Assembly: GCF_037975245.1 (NCBI RefSeq) | Contig: NC_092562.1 | Coordinates: 26,213,054-26,277,053, forward strand | Length of the DNA stretch: 64,000 nucleotides | Origin: Apostichopus japonicus | Lineage: Eukaryota; Echinodermata; Holothuroidea; Aspidochirotida; Stichopodidae | Reading direction: 5' to 3' | Shown here: positions 22,724 to 36,483 of the stretch, piece after piece | Layout of the letters: every line of letters starts with the position of its first letter | How positions within the stretch are numbered: the stretch's first letter is position 1 | The notes under the pieces: model-generated | What the model saw: only the letters and a program-made list of their open reading frames with translations | What the model was told of the DNA's origin: nothing | Database searches by the model: none | Made by a program: the position numbers and the translations under genes

Positions 22724-24606
22724 TTCTTCAACGTCGAAGCAGGCATTCTAGGATCGGGGTCTCAATTGATCTTCTACGAGGGCCAGCGAGAAACATTGAT
22801 TGGGCTTAGGGCAAGAGGGAACCACCACCCCTGACTTTACCCAGACTGAGCAACGCACATGGTAGGAGGAAGGGTGCCTAGACCAAAGTCCTTTATTTAA
22901 TGACAATTTACCAAATTAATATAGTTCTATGAGACGCGTGTTTGTGGGTAAAAACCGAAATCTTTCGCGGACCGGATTTGGCTCACGGGAAGGCTATTAG
23001 AACCATTGATGCAGGAGGGTTAGCATTTCAAACAATTGATATATGTCACATAAGTGGATGCAAAATTCCTGGTGTTGATATGCTTCACTGTGTGCATTGG
23101 AGCACCTGTATCGCATATAACGAGTAACTAAATTCCGGGTTTCTCGGCTCCTTATTGTTGGTATGTTTCACCGAGATATATCGGAATACCTGGGCTTACA
23201 AATTGTAAGAGCCGTTACGTCATATTAGATTCGTGTTTTTTTGTTGTTGCAAAGTTGATGTTAGGGTGGGGTACAGGAAAGTTAGTCAGTTGCATTCCAT
23301 CTGGTAACGATATCACGTCGGGCAGAGAGGTAGTTTCTCCGTTATTGAGAACGGGAGTTAGCATATTCATAAAAAGGCAATGAGGTCTTAAATTTTGTTA
23401 GTATAATATTGTCACTGAGGACAATTTTGCGTATACTTGTTATTGAGAACAAGCCGCTACAATACCGTATATTCTCGACGCACGTGCTTTATTCGTTTAG
23501 TGTGACAAGCGGAGGTTGCTGTATAGTAAACCAGATTACGGGCAGGCGACCCCCAATAATCTGTGAGTATTCTAAGTATTAATGTAAAATTGGTATATTC
23601 TAGGACCACATTAAATGAGGGAGTGTCATCATTTCGTAAATTTATTTGTAAGTAAACTGTATGATCCAAAGTGCTTGATTTGAAACGAAATTCTTAAAAG
23701 TGGTCGAATAACTAGTAGAAATGCTGAGACTAATACATTTAACGAGAGTTAGTTTCATTTTGTCGCATAATTGGTTTATTCTGAAAAATTTGTAAGATTA
23801 TCTTTAGAAAGCGAAGGAAATGCTGTATCATGTTTACGTTAATGTGTCTCGTAAGGAGTGAGAGTTAAAATGTCCCTTATAAGTTGCGATAAATCAATCG
23901 TAGTTTTGCTTCTGGAAATTGACCGTATGTTTAAAACAAATATTAGGAATGGTTTTGTTCCTCTGTTTGTCTACAGGGTTTTATTTTTGGTGACTCCAAA
24001 ACTAACTGCCTGGGGTCACGGGGGTATTCTTCCGTGCCAATAGATGTGGTCTGGTCCACACTTTTAAGACGCCGGATACAGGTATCCTACCTTTGACACG
24101 TGCCAAAAGCTGAATGGTTTGACTCCGCCTATAGCGACTACCTTGTGGGCGGTGATCTTCTGAAGTCTGTCATAAAGCGTACTATAACAGTGTCAGTTAG
24201 CAAAAAGGGGGTAGGATTCACTGGATAAGTATCCAAGGGGGTGTAGTTATTTTCATATATGCATTTCTTTTATATTTTCTTTTACCAATAATCATTGAAA
24301 TATCTCGTGCAAATAAATCCATGAGAATTAAAAGCAGAGTGTTTGCGTGGTTTCTTGATTATCAATTGAGCGTTACTTTCTAGAAAGGGTCACTATTTGT
24401 CATTTGTGACAATATACAACTCATGAACTCTTCAAATGTAGGTAGTAACCCCAGCTAGGTTCATTAAGTTAGCGACATATTGTAGGCCTACTATAGATTT
24501 ATTGATCAGATATAACAGAAATACACAAATAAGTAGATCTAATTTAACAACTGTATATGGAGCATGTTTTTAACTTACAATGTGCAGTATTGTGAATAAT
24601 ATTATA

Positions 24607-24705
<99 letters not shown>

Positions 24706-25259
24706 TATGTATACGTGGCAGATTATAACACGAGAAAACTGATCGTGGAAAATCGCCCAAATAGATAACAATGTGATATTTTAATGACAGTGACATGGCC
24801 AATTTAGCTACATTGTGTATAGCCTATGTGTGCAGGTAGTATTTTCATAGCATGATTCCGTAATTAAATATAGGTCTGTTTTTTGCATAGGCAATGACCT
24901 TTTAGTGTGCAGTTATGCTATAGACCAAAGACAGAATCGGTTTTTACAGACCCGATTTGTGGATTGACTTTGTGGACATAACTCGATGTGAGACTTAATA
25001 ATTTCTTCAAACAAACTGTGCGCACATTAGTTTAATTGGTCAGTCACGCATGATACATACAAGATATTTATGCATGCAAGCATTATCACGGCTACAACCT
25101 ATGACGCGCAAACACCTTCTTGAACTCGATAAAATGTCATACCTGAATTTGCTGACGCAGCACAATATCCTCAGACACTGCGGAGTTGTGTCAGACACCG
25201 TTACGCCCAAAAAATGAATTTAGGGCGTTTTTGACTTTGAAAAAGAAGTGATCAATGTT
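22724..25259. other. Intergenic, no gene recognised
   Basis: Apart from the (TA)n tract at 24613-24704, only short frames are present. From about 25260 the sequence becomes the duplicated 3' intergenic part of the sulfotransferase-like units. Confidence 0.5.
24613..24704. repeat. (TA)n microsatellite
   Basis: A run of TA dinucleotides about 90 bp long with a single C interruption near 24682. Open frames of alternating I and Y across it are artefacts. Confidence 0.95.
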
Positions 25260-26254
25260 TGGTTACCTATAGCTATATATGTCTATTTACCGCTGTTAAA
25301 ACAGAAAGTATTTCTTTACAGTATAGATCACCTACAGCCAAGACGCTTGCGCTGAGACGGAACTTACAGCGGTTTGTCAAAAACGGTGCTACGTTTAAAC
25401 ATTTACGTTGAAGTAGTGAATTCACGTCGTTATTTTCGGTGGAATAACAACTCCGCTATCTTTTATTGGGATGATTTTTTTTTTAATCGTTGGTTTGAGT
25501 AACCACATCCTTCTTGTTTACTTATTTTTCATTATTCGGTAACACAACAGGCTCGTGGATACCTGGGCATGTAATTATCTATGCGATTAGTTAGATATGA
25601 AATCCAACTTTGTATATTTGCGATACTTGTGACTGTCACTTTAATTTGAGCACAGACAGCTAACAGTTTTCACGTAATAAACACATGCATTCATATCAAA
25701 TGTAATATTTCTACTAACCTACATGACTAATTAGATACACATATGGTAAACGTAGGCACTTACATCATCTAACGAGAATATAACCCACACAGTGTTGTAA
25801 CACCTTTACAATAAATATACAAATTGACAGTGTCCCGATGTCTGGTAAATGATACAAACTTTTGTAAAGTGTAATTGTGAATTAATTAAGTAACGGGTGT
25901 TCAGTCATTATGTCTACAATTAAATAAAAACTATTCTTACTTAAGGTTATGCATATTAAAATTGCGTTCAACTGTTATTGTACAAAGAATAGTTAATTGA
26001 GTGTATAAAGGTACTATCACCTTCAAAACGTTCTGTTATTTCACGAAAAGGGCAATGAACGTTAACCACCGATGAGTACACATGCTATATAACGTTTCCC
26101 TTTATTTTAGCCTTCAGAAAACTGTTACAATGTACAAAAGGCGTGCCGCCGTAATATTACGTTAGCATTTCACCTTTAATTTAATTTCTTATGTTATGAT
26201 CTATAACCATATTTCAAGCAGTATACGAAATTCAACTGATGGAATACAGCAGTC

Positions 26255-26260
26255 TTTATT
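26255..26260 (-). promoter_or_regulatory. AATAAA polyadenylation signal overlapping the stop codon, copy A
   Basis: On the minus strand the last codons read CCA GAA TAA A, so AATAAA includes the stop codon. The same overlap is present in copies B and C. If used, it would leave a 3' untranslated region of only a few tens of bases. No transcript evidence is available here. Confidence 0.6.
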
Positions 26261-29200
26261 CTGGCTTTAGTCTGTTTTCATACATGACCTTGTAACCCTC
26301 TCGAAACTCATCCGCATACATTCTACATACTTCAGGAATTTCAATCGGCGGTTTTCCATCTGAACGATAAAATTGGGTCGATCCAAAGGCCCTATCGTAA
26401 ACGCCTTGAATCTTGCCCAAGATTATCTGTTCAACGGCACCGTGCATGTATTTTAAAAACTCATCGCTGGCGTTCCACGTAAGGTACTTGTCGTCCCATG
26501 GGATGCCAACCGCCTCGCAGTATTTTTTGAGGATTTTATCCGGGTGGTTTTGAAGATCGTCTGCATCTATCACCACTGGATTCGGGTCGATGTTTTCCTT
26601 GACATACTTGTACAGGTTGTAGAGTGGATCCACGGAGAGCATATCCCACGACATGAACGGATGTCCTTTTTGCATTTCGACAAATTTATCCAAATCCCCT
26701 TCGTATTCGTAAACATGAGCTACAAGTTTTCTCACCGAAAGTGATGTACGGTTTGGATGACGAATAAGAAAGGTATGTCTGAACGGCCCCTGAAGATAAA
26801 AAACAACAACAAATAACTAAAGTAAGAAAATAAGGGCAACTACTAGCACCGTCTATCATGATTCTTCACTACTTCTTAAAGAACTGTGAAAAAGTTTTAA
26901 GTAACTTGACTAACGAATTCTTCGCAAATCTACCAATAAACGAAAAACATGTTGCTTTAAGTTGATTTGATAAGGTGCCGATAATCTTTTGAGTAACTTG
27001 ATGAAATATGGGTCAAATACGTAGATGTGTAACGAGTCATTGCAGTTAAAGGTCCGGTCGAGTCATTACCCGTGACTTTCTTAAATCTGTTCAAGTAATT
27101 GAAAATATTCTAGTCACTTTACATTTGCATTGATTGTAATACTTGTCATGGCTCGCTACAACGCAGTTTGCACAGTATATTTTCACATTAAATTGAAACG
27201 TAGAAGTCTGCATACATATATAACCTAATATCCTTAAATAAAAATCAAACGAAATTCAAGAAATAAGATCATCTCCAATATGTTTCACGCATGAATGAAT
27301 ATGAGTGACAAATAATAGTAGTTACCACTCGTGATTAACAGAGACCAAAGTCTTTGAAACCGGAAAAAATAAGCTTTCTTTAGCTCTACGAGCAAAACTG
27401 ACAGGTTTTATATATTGGTTAGAGTGAAACGACAAAAATCACGTGGGTACTGTGTGTAAAAGTGGTAGAAATTGGACTGTTTAAACTTGCTGAATGTCTG
27501 ACGACTGGTATCCAGAATTTTCGTCTTTTTGGTCTTATAACCAAAAGGTTCGGTATGAGATGTGTACCTCTCTAGATTATATGTCAATCGAACAGTCTTA
27601 ATGGTATAACGGCTAACGATATGTATGTGCGAGGAAGGAACAAAAGAAAAAGACATGAACAGTTCTAAAATCAATTTCTTTAGTTTATAATTGGTTACCT
27701 TTGGCAGTAAATCGTAATTTCCATCAATGCCAAGTGCCATATCTTTGATCAGTAGAAATTTCTTGCCTTCATCCAAGGGTTTCTCCAACTGTTCTTTTAT
27801 ATACTCGTAACTGCAAAGCATAATTAAGAAGAAAAATTATGAGGACAAAATATCAGGGTCAATCGATCAGTGTTGACTGTTTTGGAAGTTAACATTAATC
27901 ACGAGAAATGCCTTTATTCAGATGGTAATAGATCGCTGTCAAAGGGCGGTTGTATCACATGTTTATTAAACACCCCTAGCGACACAGCAAAATAGTCCTG
28001 TTTCTCACCTCCTCTCACTGTTGTATTTCCTGGTAAGTTAAAAGTTAGTCATATTAAGGGTCACACGATACATCACCATACTTACAGAGTTGTTTGTTTC
28101 TGTGTTCATTCACATCCTGGTAGCAGTAGACAGTGGCGGAGCTAGGGGGTTTTGGTCAGGGGGGCGAGAATCGCTTGTAGGGGCGCCATCGACACTATCA
28201 GCCTGCTATATACGGCTCTGGACACTATCTAAGCGGAGCGCCACCTCTGGTTGGCGCGTAACGTACAGAATTTTTTTGAGTAAAGATAAACTAAGAATAA
28301 ATAGGTGTCATCGCCAAATTACACCAACAAAATGTGACAAATGTCAATAAGTAGATGAGAGGACTATAAAAATGTCAATAATCACGAATAAGTAAAAAGT
28401 GGTAAAGAGCTGAAAAGGGCGCCAGCAGTCCATTTGAGTCCGTCAGGGGGGAGGGGGGCATCCGCCCTGACTGTATGGACGCTCCGCCACTGGCAGAAGA
28501 GAGAAGAAGCCTACTATATTACAGAACATTATCATCTCGCGTTGCGTCCTTTTTCATCATCCTTGGAACATAAAAAAAGTAACAAACGCTCTTTGGCTCT
28601 CTAAAAAATCGCAGACTAGGCGGGACGCTAATTGACAGTGCTTGAGCATGCATTTAAACCATCTCTGAAATCTCCGCAAATATTGATATTTGCGTTATTT
28701 TACTTCACAATATTGAATTATTGCAGAGAGTACATTCAATATTAAAAAAAAAATTATGAAATTCTTTTTGTGTGAACTTACTCCATAACTCACGAATTTG
28801 AACTTAATATATTTCATGAAATGGGGACAGAACATACTGCTTTAAACCGCAATTTGAGACTTCGTTATCTATGGTACGGATGAAACCGTATGAGAAGCTT
28901 AGTGCCACTTTGTTTCATATAGTGTTCTAAAATGATAGTACCGGTCTACAGATGTCTTAATTACGGGAATGCAGATTTTGACAACTTCCTTTTCTATAAA
29001 CTCAAGCAAGAGTGTACATTGTATCATGGAGTAACATATCTAATGTATATTTGCGAACTTAAAAACAACGAACCACTGTACAGAGGTCAAGTTTAATAAA
29101 ACATTGCATATTTATCAATTGCCTGCTACAATTAAAACAGGCCCGATAAACCGAACAACTTTCTGAGGGACATGACACTAGTCGGTAAGAAAAAAATTAC

Positions 29201-31584
29201 CTTAGCGACACCAGAAGTGAAGTTGCATTATTTCACGGACCACCATTAATAATATATCATTGCAGCTAGTGACTTGCCACCAGGAGCTGCCTTCAAAGGC
29301 TGCCAAACAGGAGCTGCTCTGGGCCGGTCAAGCACCTTCTTCTGTGACTTCTTCATTTACCAGGCACGCGCAATATTCCGTTCGGAGGTTTCCATAGTTC
29401 ACGCTTTACATTCAAGGTGTAATCGAGCAAGTTCAAACAGGTGAAGAAACATATAAATATTCCGTGTGGGTGGGGTCAGCAGGAAGACTAAAGCTCAAAC
29501 CCTCCCGTTGAAAGTTACCATAATAACGGGTATCCATAAATCACTTGAATGCTAAACATAGCATATATTTCAGGAGAGTTACCTCAAACATATATATATA
29601 TGGAGTTCATATCTGGCAATGCTATCTCACCAACGGCTTATTAGATGCCAAGTCCAGAATTACCTCCCATAACAAGGCTGAGAACGAATCTGCTTGCATA
29701 GATTATAGTGCATGAATTTTTTTTAGAAAACTGTTCAGCTGCTGAAACTGCTTTTATCGTAACAAGTTATCGTAACAAGATATAGTGAATGTCTGCATTC
29801 AAAAAATGTGGTAAAGAATCTTGTTTTGTGTAATAACATGCAAACAAAGTACGTTTCAGTTCCTTATCGTTTTCATATATATATATATATATATATATAG
29901 GAATATCTATGTAAATCTATAACGTTACTGAAAGCTAAGGTAGCATATTTCGTTAGCTTCTCATCGGGGTCCAACAATGGCTTACACGAGCAACTCTTCC
30001 AAACATGCAGGTAGATATTTGAGACCATATGGAAGAGGTTCTTCCATCTCCAGCCTTGGTCAAGAATAAGCCAAAGTAACTTATTGACTAAATGGAAATG
30101 GTAAAAAAGTGACTGCCAACAGAGCAAGTAAAGGTCAGGGATAAGCACACATGTTTTTATCTCTGATCGCTTTCTTCAAATGACCAAGGAAATGCTCCCT
30201 GTTGAGAATATGCTCACTTTGGTGCGTTGTGCAGTCATGATTTCGGACAATGTTTCTTCAATTTTTCAATCGTTGGTCATTTTCTAGCTTAAGAAATAGC
30301 TATGTGTATATACTAGTGCATTTGATTCAATTTTACTTCCTTTTACTGACATTTCAGGTCCAATAACTTTTGTGTTCCTTTTCAGTGAAGCTTATCTAAT
30401 TGATATGTGTGTGTGCTTACTTTTTCGGTTTGATTGCCCTGATTCATGAGTTTAAAAATATGAATCGTTTGGGAAGCAGGGAAACGTGTATACGTGGTTC
30501 ATTATCTTCATGACAATTTAAGACGCTGAAAATTCAAACGTTTCTGTTTTCACACTTAACTAGAGATAGCCTACACTACTAGCACGGCATTGAAGAAAAT
30601 GATGTATTTAAGGTACCTCGTGGACAAGTTGTACCACTTTCCAGTGAACTCAATGAAAGCTAGAAGCCACTAACCTTATTCTATGTGTGCGCTTCCTTTT
30701 ATGGTTTTATTGCCCTGGGCAGTCAGGCTCAAGTAAAGTATAATACGTCATCTGCATGAATGCGAGCAAATATATTTGTTTTCAACAGTTATAAAAAGCA
30801 GTTTCAAGAGAAGAAATTCTAAGGCACGCAATGCATCTAACGCAGCTCCCCGCCCCCACCCCACCCCTTCAAATTAATACAACGCGGCCCTGATCTCTTT
30901 CCGGTTATCTAGATTTTGAAATCAATTTGTGTACATAACATTGCTCAACATATTATGACTATACTAGCCAAAGCAAGATAATTTTCACTAAGTATCTACT
31001 CAGTTTTATCTCAAGAAAAAACTAAGTACAACCATTTTCCCAAAACGTTTATACGTGGGTGATTATCTTCATGACAATTTAAGACGCTGAAAATTAAAAT
31101 GTTTCTGTTTCCACCCTAAACTAGAGATAGCCTATACTATGCATAGCATTGAAGTTATGTATTAAACTTAACCCATGGACAAGTTGAACTACTTTCCAGC
31201 CAACTCAATGAAAGCTAGAAGCCACTACACTTATAGTAAGTATATAACGTATATAATTTAAGGGAGGTAAATCTAATTTTCTTCTTCAGCGACTTACGTA
31301 AAGTTTTCTGCTCTCTCCAAATTCCCACCTTCGTATTGGCCTTTCACGGAATCAAACATTTTCACAGCTTTCTGAAACTGACTCCCTAAAGCCTTCATCC
31401 TGGGAAATTTGACGAAAGTCTCCGGATTTTGGAATACACGATTAAAGTAAATTGAGCAATATGGCTCGTGCCAGACCATAGCACCCTCCATTTGTGTTAC
31501 ACATTTTTCGAAAGCGGTTGATATACTCCTTGGGGAAGCCCACAGAAAAATACGGTTCAACGGTATCTCACTTTGGTGCGCCAT
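26256..31584 (-). CDS. Sulfotransferase-like P-loop protein, tandem copy A (three exons)
   Basis: Exon 1 is 31298-31584, exon 2 27699-27810 and exon 3 26256-26789, giving 310 codons. Introns are 3487 and 909 bp with GTAAGT/TTGCAG and GTAACC/CTTCAG borders. Exon 1 (ATG, MAHQSEIPLNRIFLW) contains SPRSISTAFEK, the likely 5'-PSB loop, then MVWHEPY. Exon 3 opens GPFRHTFLIRHPNRTSLS, which fits the 3'-phosphate-binding strand (R, P and a serine eight residues after the R). Such proteins are often auto-named 'branched-chain amino acid aminotransferase-like' because plant relatives are fused to that enzyme, but no aminotransferase domain is present here. Substrate is unknown. An open frame continues upstream of the ATG to a GTG codon at 31614, which I did not use as the start. 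AATAAA overlaps the stop codon. Confidence 0.85.
28131..28492. mobile_element. hAT-like MITE in intron 1 of copy A
   Basis: Inverted ends CAGTGGCGGAGC and GCTCCGCCACTG are flanked by GCAGTAGA (28123-28130) and GCAGAAGA (28493-28500), one mismatch in eight. Paralogous introns of B (near 38484) and C (near 48832) have the uninterrupted site CAGTAGAGAGAAGAAGCC, so insertion followed duplication. A partial copy of the shared module lies at 28205-28275. Confidence 0.9.
29880..30110 (-). repeat. Intron 1 block with open frame, kept in all duplicate units
   Basis: On the minus strand this block is open and encodes a stretch including ILDQGWRWKNLFHMVS and LLDPDEKLTKYATLAF. Copies occur at about 33.71-33.93, 41.51-41.68 (truncated) and 50.59-50.76 kb. 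The frame stays open in the copies with only scattered replacements (K/Q, N/K, C/Y). I do not recognise the protein. It may be a transposon relic that was duplicated with the gene, or an unrecognised exon. Confidence 0.4.
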
Positions 31585-31903
31585 TTCTGTGTCAAGTGTC
31601 GCTTTCGGTACCACAAAGAACTATGCGTAAAGTCATGCTTTGACCGATGTTAGTTATTACATGGTGTCGACTTTAGTGCCATCATATAGTCTGCATGTAC
31701 TGTTGTGGTTTTCGCCAGAACAGCTGATATGAACAACACAAACTTCACACAGTATTTGACAAAGCTATTATGTGCCGGTTCTGACGTGTCATCGTTGAAG
31801 TCCTTTATTACTTTTGGTTTCATTGAAAAAGGTAGGACTCGTACGGTTCACTGGGCATCTGTTCCATAGTATGATTTTGCCATGGTGTAGTTTTATTACA
31901 ACA

Positions 31904-32290
31904 GTATCATGTCTTTCTCGGCCTTCTGGCTAAGATGATGTGTAGCATTATGTTCCCCTTACACATCCAGCGGTGATGTTTCGATGCAAGGGGACTGGGT
32001 TCAGAGCGGATCAGTCTATTCGTTGTTCGGTTTTTCGTGCCTAGGTTCTTTCCTAGGTGATTTTTCTTGAAAAGTATTTTCCAGTTTACTGTAGCTTGGT
32101 TTTGTAAAGATTCTGGATACATATTGGGGCAGACGGGTAGGTGACCTTTGCTGTCTCTAGTTCTTCAGCTCTTAAATACATCCTTTTTAGTTTTGACTCT
32201 TTCCCTTGCTCTTAGGGCACTTCTATTCCACCAGGTTTCTTATTTAATTTTCTTAGTAGTCTCATCAATTATTCAACTCCAGATGTTTAA
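31904..32290 (+). mobile_element. U2-headed dispersed repeat, copy 2 (truncated)
   Basis: The head TCTTTCTCGGCCTTCTGGCT then AAGATGATGTGTAG leads into ATTATGTTCCCCTT and GGGGACTGGGTTCAGAGCGG. It ends near 32290, where the duplicated 3' flank of the hollow sulfotransferase-like copy begins. It lies about 320 bp upstream of copy A's ATG, on the opposite strand. Confidence 0.75.
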
Positions 32291-32303
32291 TTCTTTGTGC
32301 ATT

Positions 32304-32610
32304 AATAAAGTAACGGGTGTTCAGTCATTGTATCTACAATTAAATACAGAATATTCTTACTTAAGGTTATGCATATTAAAATTGCGTTCAACTGTTATTG
32401 TACAACGAATAGTTAATTTACTTTATAAATGTACTTTCACCTTCAAAACGTTCTGTTATTTCACGAAAAGGGCAATGAACGTTATCTACCGATGAGTGCA
32501 CATGCTATATAACGTTTCCCTTAATTTAGACTTCAGAAACTGTTTCAATGTACAAACGGCGTTCCACAGTAATATTACGTCTGCATTTCACCTTTAATTT
32601 ACGCAAACCT
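32304..32610 (-). repeat. Duplicated 3' flank of the sulfotransferase-like unit without its exon 3
   Basis: The sequence from the stretch reading GTAACGGGTGTTCAGTCATT to CACCTTTAATTT matches the flanks just downstream of the stop codons of copies A (25890-26180), B (36118-36410) and C (43635-43920). In those copies exon 3 follows; here it does not. This marks the end of the hollow copy whose broken exon 1 lies at 34.6-34.9 kb. It shows that exons 2 and 3 were deleted after duplication. Confidence 0.8.
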
Positions 32611-34584
32611 TTGACAGTGTAAGAGCCATTGATAACACCACTTCAGTATGTCACGTAAACTGTTCCTTCGTTTATGAGATTTGGAACACAGGAGCAGGAG
32701 ATCTACAGGTTAACAAGATATGTTTTAAGTATTGCGCTGAGAAGTAATAACAATCTCAAATACATTTCTCGACTGAGTTAGGTAGGGGCCTGTATGTTTG
32801 TGGAAATGCCAGAGGCGGATGAATAATGGTATAAAGGAGGGGAATGCATTATAAAGCCGTCTCCTATGAAAGAAGGTTTGAAATTTCATTGAAATAAGAA
32901 TAGAAGTCACGTGGTTCATTCTGAGGCATGTTTAGACTCTAAGCTAGGCCTATATAAGTAGCCCTAAATATAAGGTTTTACTAATATATATTTTGTGTGA
33001 GGTTGAAAACGGGGTAGGGGTTCACCCACCTGAAGGCAAAATCCCCGATTGAACCATTTCCCCCCACTGACGATCAGGGGTGGGTCAGTGCAGTCCTTCG
33101 GTTGGCGCCCGCAAGCCCAAAGTCAATCTAGCAACAGTTGTTGGGGAACGTGCACTATAATATCTCATATGTAGGGCCAATCTTTACAGCTATTAAGCCT
33201 ATATGTCGAAGGAAAATTAACATTTTTACCTTCAAGGTGTAATCGACCAAATTCGAACAGGTAGAGAAACAGAAATATTTCGGGTGTTCCGGATCAGCAG
33301 GAAGACTAAACGCTAAACTCTCCCGTTGAGGAGTACCATAAAGGGGTATTCAGAAATCACTAGAAAGCTACACATGGTATATATTTCACCAGATTACCTC
33401 AAACATAATAATAGGGAGTTCATATCTGGTAATGCTATCCCACACACGGTTGACTAAAATGCCAAGTCCAGAATGACCTCCTTTAACAAGGCTGCGGACG
33501 AAACGTCTGTCAGAGTTACGAATCTGTTTGTATAGAGTAGGCCTATAGTTTATAAATTATATTAGAAAACTCTTCAGCAGCTGAAAGTGCTTTTATAGTA
33601 AGTTATCTTAACAAGACAAGTGAATGTCTGCATTCAAAATAATGTGGTAAAGAATCTTGTTTTGTGTAATAACATGCAAACAAAGTACGTTTCAGTTCCT
33701 TATCGTTTCATATATATAGGAATATCTATGTAATCCTATAACTTTACTGAAAGCTAAGGTAGCATATTTCGTTAGCTGCTCATCAGGGTCCAACAATGGC
33801 TTATACGAGCAACTCTTCCAAACATGCAGGTAGATATCTGAGACCATATGGAAAAGGCTCTTCCATCTCCAGCCTTGATCAAGAATAAGCAAAAGAGACT
33901 TATTGGCTAAATGGAAATGGTAAAAAAATGACTGCGGACAGTGCAAGTAAAGGTCAAAAGTCTGGGATAAGCACACGAGTTGTTATATCTGGTCTCTTTC
34001 TTTATATGACAACCTGTATTAGACCAAGTAAATGCTCCCTGTTGAGAATATGTTTACTTTGGTGCGTATGTGCAGTTATGATTTCGGACAGTGTGTTTCT
34101 TCAATTCTTCAATCGTAGGTCATTTTCTAGCTTAAGAAATAGCTATGTGTATATACTAGTACATTTGATATAAGTTTGCTTCCTTTTACTGACCTTTCAG
34201 GTCTAATAACTTTTGTGTTCCTTTTCAGTAACGCTTATCTAATTTATATGTGTGTGTGTGCTTACTTTTACGGTTTTATTGCCCTGATTCATGAGTTAAA
34301 AATGTGAATCGTTTGGGAAGCAAGGAAACGTGTATACGTGGTTCATTATCTTCATGACAATTTAAGACGCTGAAAATTAAAATGTTTCTGTTTCCACACT
34401 AAACTAGAGATAGCCTACACTACTAGCACGGCGTTGAAGTTATGTATTAACGGTATCTCGTGGACAAGGTGGACCACTTTCCAGCCAACTCAATGAAAGC
34501 TAGAAGCCATAACCCTTATCCTACGTATCTAGCGTATATAGTTTAAGGGAGGTAAATCTTTTTTTTTTTTCTTCAGCGACTTAC

Positions 34585-34870
34585 ATAAAGTTTTCTGCTC
34601 TCACCAAATTCCCATCTTCGTATTGGTCTTACACAGAATCGAACATTTTCACAACTTTCTGAAACTGACTCACAAAAGCCTTCATCCTGGGAAATTTGAC
34701 GAAAGTCTCTGGATTTTGCAATACACGATTAAAGTAAATTGTGGTATATGGCTCGAGCCAGACCATGGCACCCTCCATTTGTGTGACACATTTTTCAAAA
34801 GCGGTTGATAAACTCCCTGGGCAAGACCACAGAAAATACGATTCAACGTTATCTCACTTTGGTGCGCCAT
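34585..34870 (-). pseudogene. Broken sulfotransferase-like first exon (hollow copy)
   Basis: This is a fourth copy of exon 1, starting at an ATG (MAHQSEITLNRIF). A one-base loss in the A-run just after NRIF shifts the frame. If the original frame is followed further, a TAA replaces the lysine codon after KMFDSV. The donor region is still recognisable (GTAAGT), with an AT instead of AC before it. No exon 2 or 3 follows before copy A begins. Instead the flank downstream is intron-1-like sequence to about 33.2 kb, then a copy of the normal gene 3' flank (32304-32610) that stops about 70 bp short of where exon 3 should be. This is a gutted duplicate rather than a gene. Confidence 0.85.
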
Positions 34871-35185
34871 ATCTGTATAAGTGTAGCTTTTGGTACCACA
34901 AAGAAGGATGCGTAATCTCTTGCTTTGACCGGTGTTAGTTATTGTATTATATTGATAAAGTTTGTGTTTTCTGATGTAGTCTTCCCAGGATTCTTCGAAA
35001 CCACCCCGTTCGCAGTCCGCTGACCTTATGACCTACATATCATTTATCATGTTGTATATACAAAAATATATATCAATTTAGATCAGTTCGGCATTTATTC
35101 GTTGAGAATAAAGACACAAGAATACAGCCCGTTCTCATGTGTTTCGTTGACGAAAGTCAGAAGAAAGGCATATTGTTGAGTTCTT

Positions 35186-35242
35186 TAGCCAATGTTTGTT
35201 TTTTTGCAGAGCTTTCGAGCTCTGCAAAAAACAAACATTGGC
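35186..35242. repeat. Near-perfect short hairpin with TTCG loop, copy 1
   Basis: AGCCAATGTTTG, a T-run and GCAGAGCT are followed by TTCG and then the inverted arm ending ACATTGGCT. The stem is about 26 bp with one extra T on the left arm. It lies between copy B's 3' end and the hollow copy. Confidence 0.85.
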
Positions 35243-36477
35243 TGTTTTACCTGAAATCACTTGCCTAATTTGATAATTGTATCGCACTCGAGATCCAGCC
35301 TATCTCTAATGCACCATAGTTGTTTGACAGTTTTTTCCGTTATTAAACTGTTTGGCTTCCTATAGCTATATATGTCTATAAACCGCTTTTTAAAAACAGA
35401 AAGTATTTTACGGTAGATCACCGGCAGTCAAGACGCCTGCGCTGAGACGGAACTTAACCGCGGTTTGACAAATACATTGAAGCAGTGAATTCACGTCGTT
35501 ATTTTCGGTGAAATAACATCTCCTCTATTGCAAAGTGTTATGCTTTAATCGGGATGAGTTTTTACTTTGTCATAACAGTAAAGTATAAAACGATGCCAGC
35601 GTGGGATATGCGTGTAGTTTGTTCCGTCTGTAGTGTAACAGTGATAAATCTAATCTATGAAATATATAATATGAAATATGATCTCTTCGACATTTAGACT
35701 TGCTATATCAATCGTTTGGCTTGAGTTACCCCATCCTTCTTGTATACTTAATTTTCATTCTTTGGTAATATAACAGGCTCGTGGATACCTGGGGATGTAA
35801 TTATCTATGCGGTTAATTAGATATGTATTCCAACTCTGTATATTTGCGATACTTGTGAATGTCACTTTAATTTGATCACAGACAGCAAACAGTTTTCATG
35901 CAATAAATACATGCATTCATATCATATGTAATATTTCTAACAACCTACATGACTAATTAGAAACACTATGCGTAAACGTAGGCACTTACATCATCTAACG
36001 AGAATACGACTCACAAAATGTTGGGTAACACCTTTACAATGCATATACAAATTGACAGTGTCCCGATGTGTGGTAAATGATACAAACTTTTGTAAAGTAT
36101 AATTGTGCATTAATTAAGTAACGGGTGTTCAGTCATTATATCTATAATTAAATACAGAATATTCTTACTTAAGGGTTATGCATATTAAAATTGCGTTCAC
36201 CTGTTTTGTGCAACTATTAGTTAATTTGCTGTATAAAGGTACTTTCACCTTCAAAACGTTCTGTTATTTCACGAAAAGGGCAATGAACGTTAACTACCGA
36301 TGAGTACACATGCTATATAACGTTTCCCTTTATTTTAGCCTTCGGAAAACTGTTTCAATGTACAAACGGCGTGCCGCCGTAATATTACGTCAGAATTTCA
36401 CCTTTAATTTCCTATGTTATGATCTATAACCATATTTCAAGCAGTATACGAAATTCAACTGATGGAATACAGTAGTC

Positions 36478-36483
36478 TTTATT
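36478..36483 (-). promoter_or_regulatory. AATAAA overlapping the stop codon, copy B
   Basis: Same arrangement as copies A and C: the hexamer starts on the last two bases of the GAA codon and contains the TAA stop. Confidence 0.55.

Noticed and set aside
24580-24802. Open frames across the TA repeat on both strands
   Set aside because: They consist of alternating isoleucine and tyrosine from the microsatellite.
28090-28350. An 86-codon plus-strand frame in intron 1 of copy A
   Set aside because: It lies across the border of the 28131-28492 MITE, a recent non-coding insertion absent from copies B and C.
31585-31614. An upstream start (VPKATLDTE extension) for sulfotransferase-like copies A and C
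   Set aside because: The codon at the extension's start is GTG, not ATG, and the diverged 2.5-kb exon starts at the position equal to the downstream ATG.
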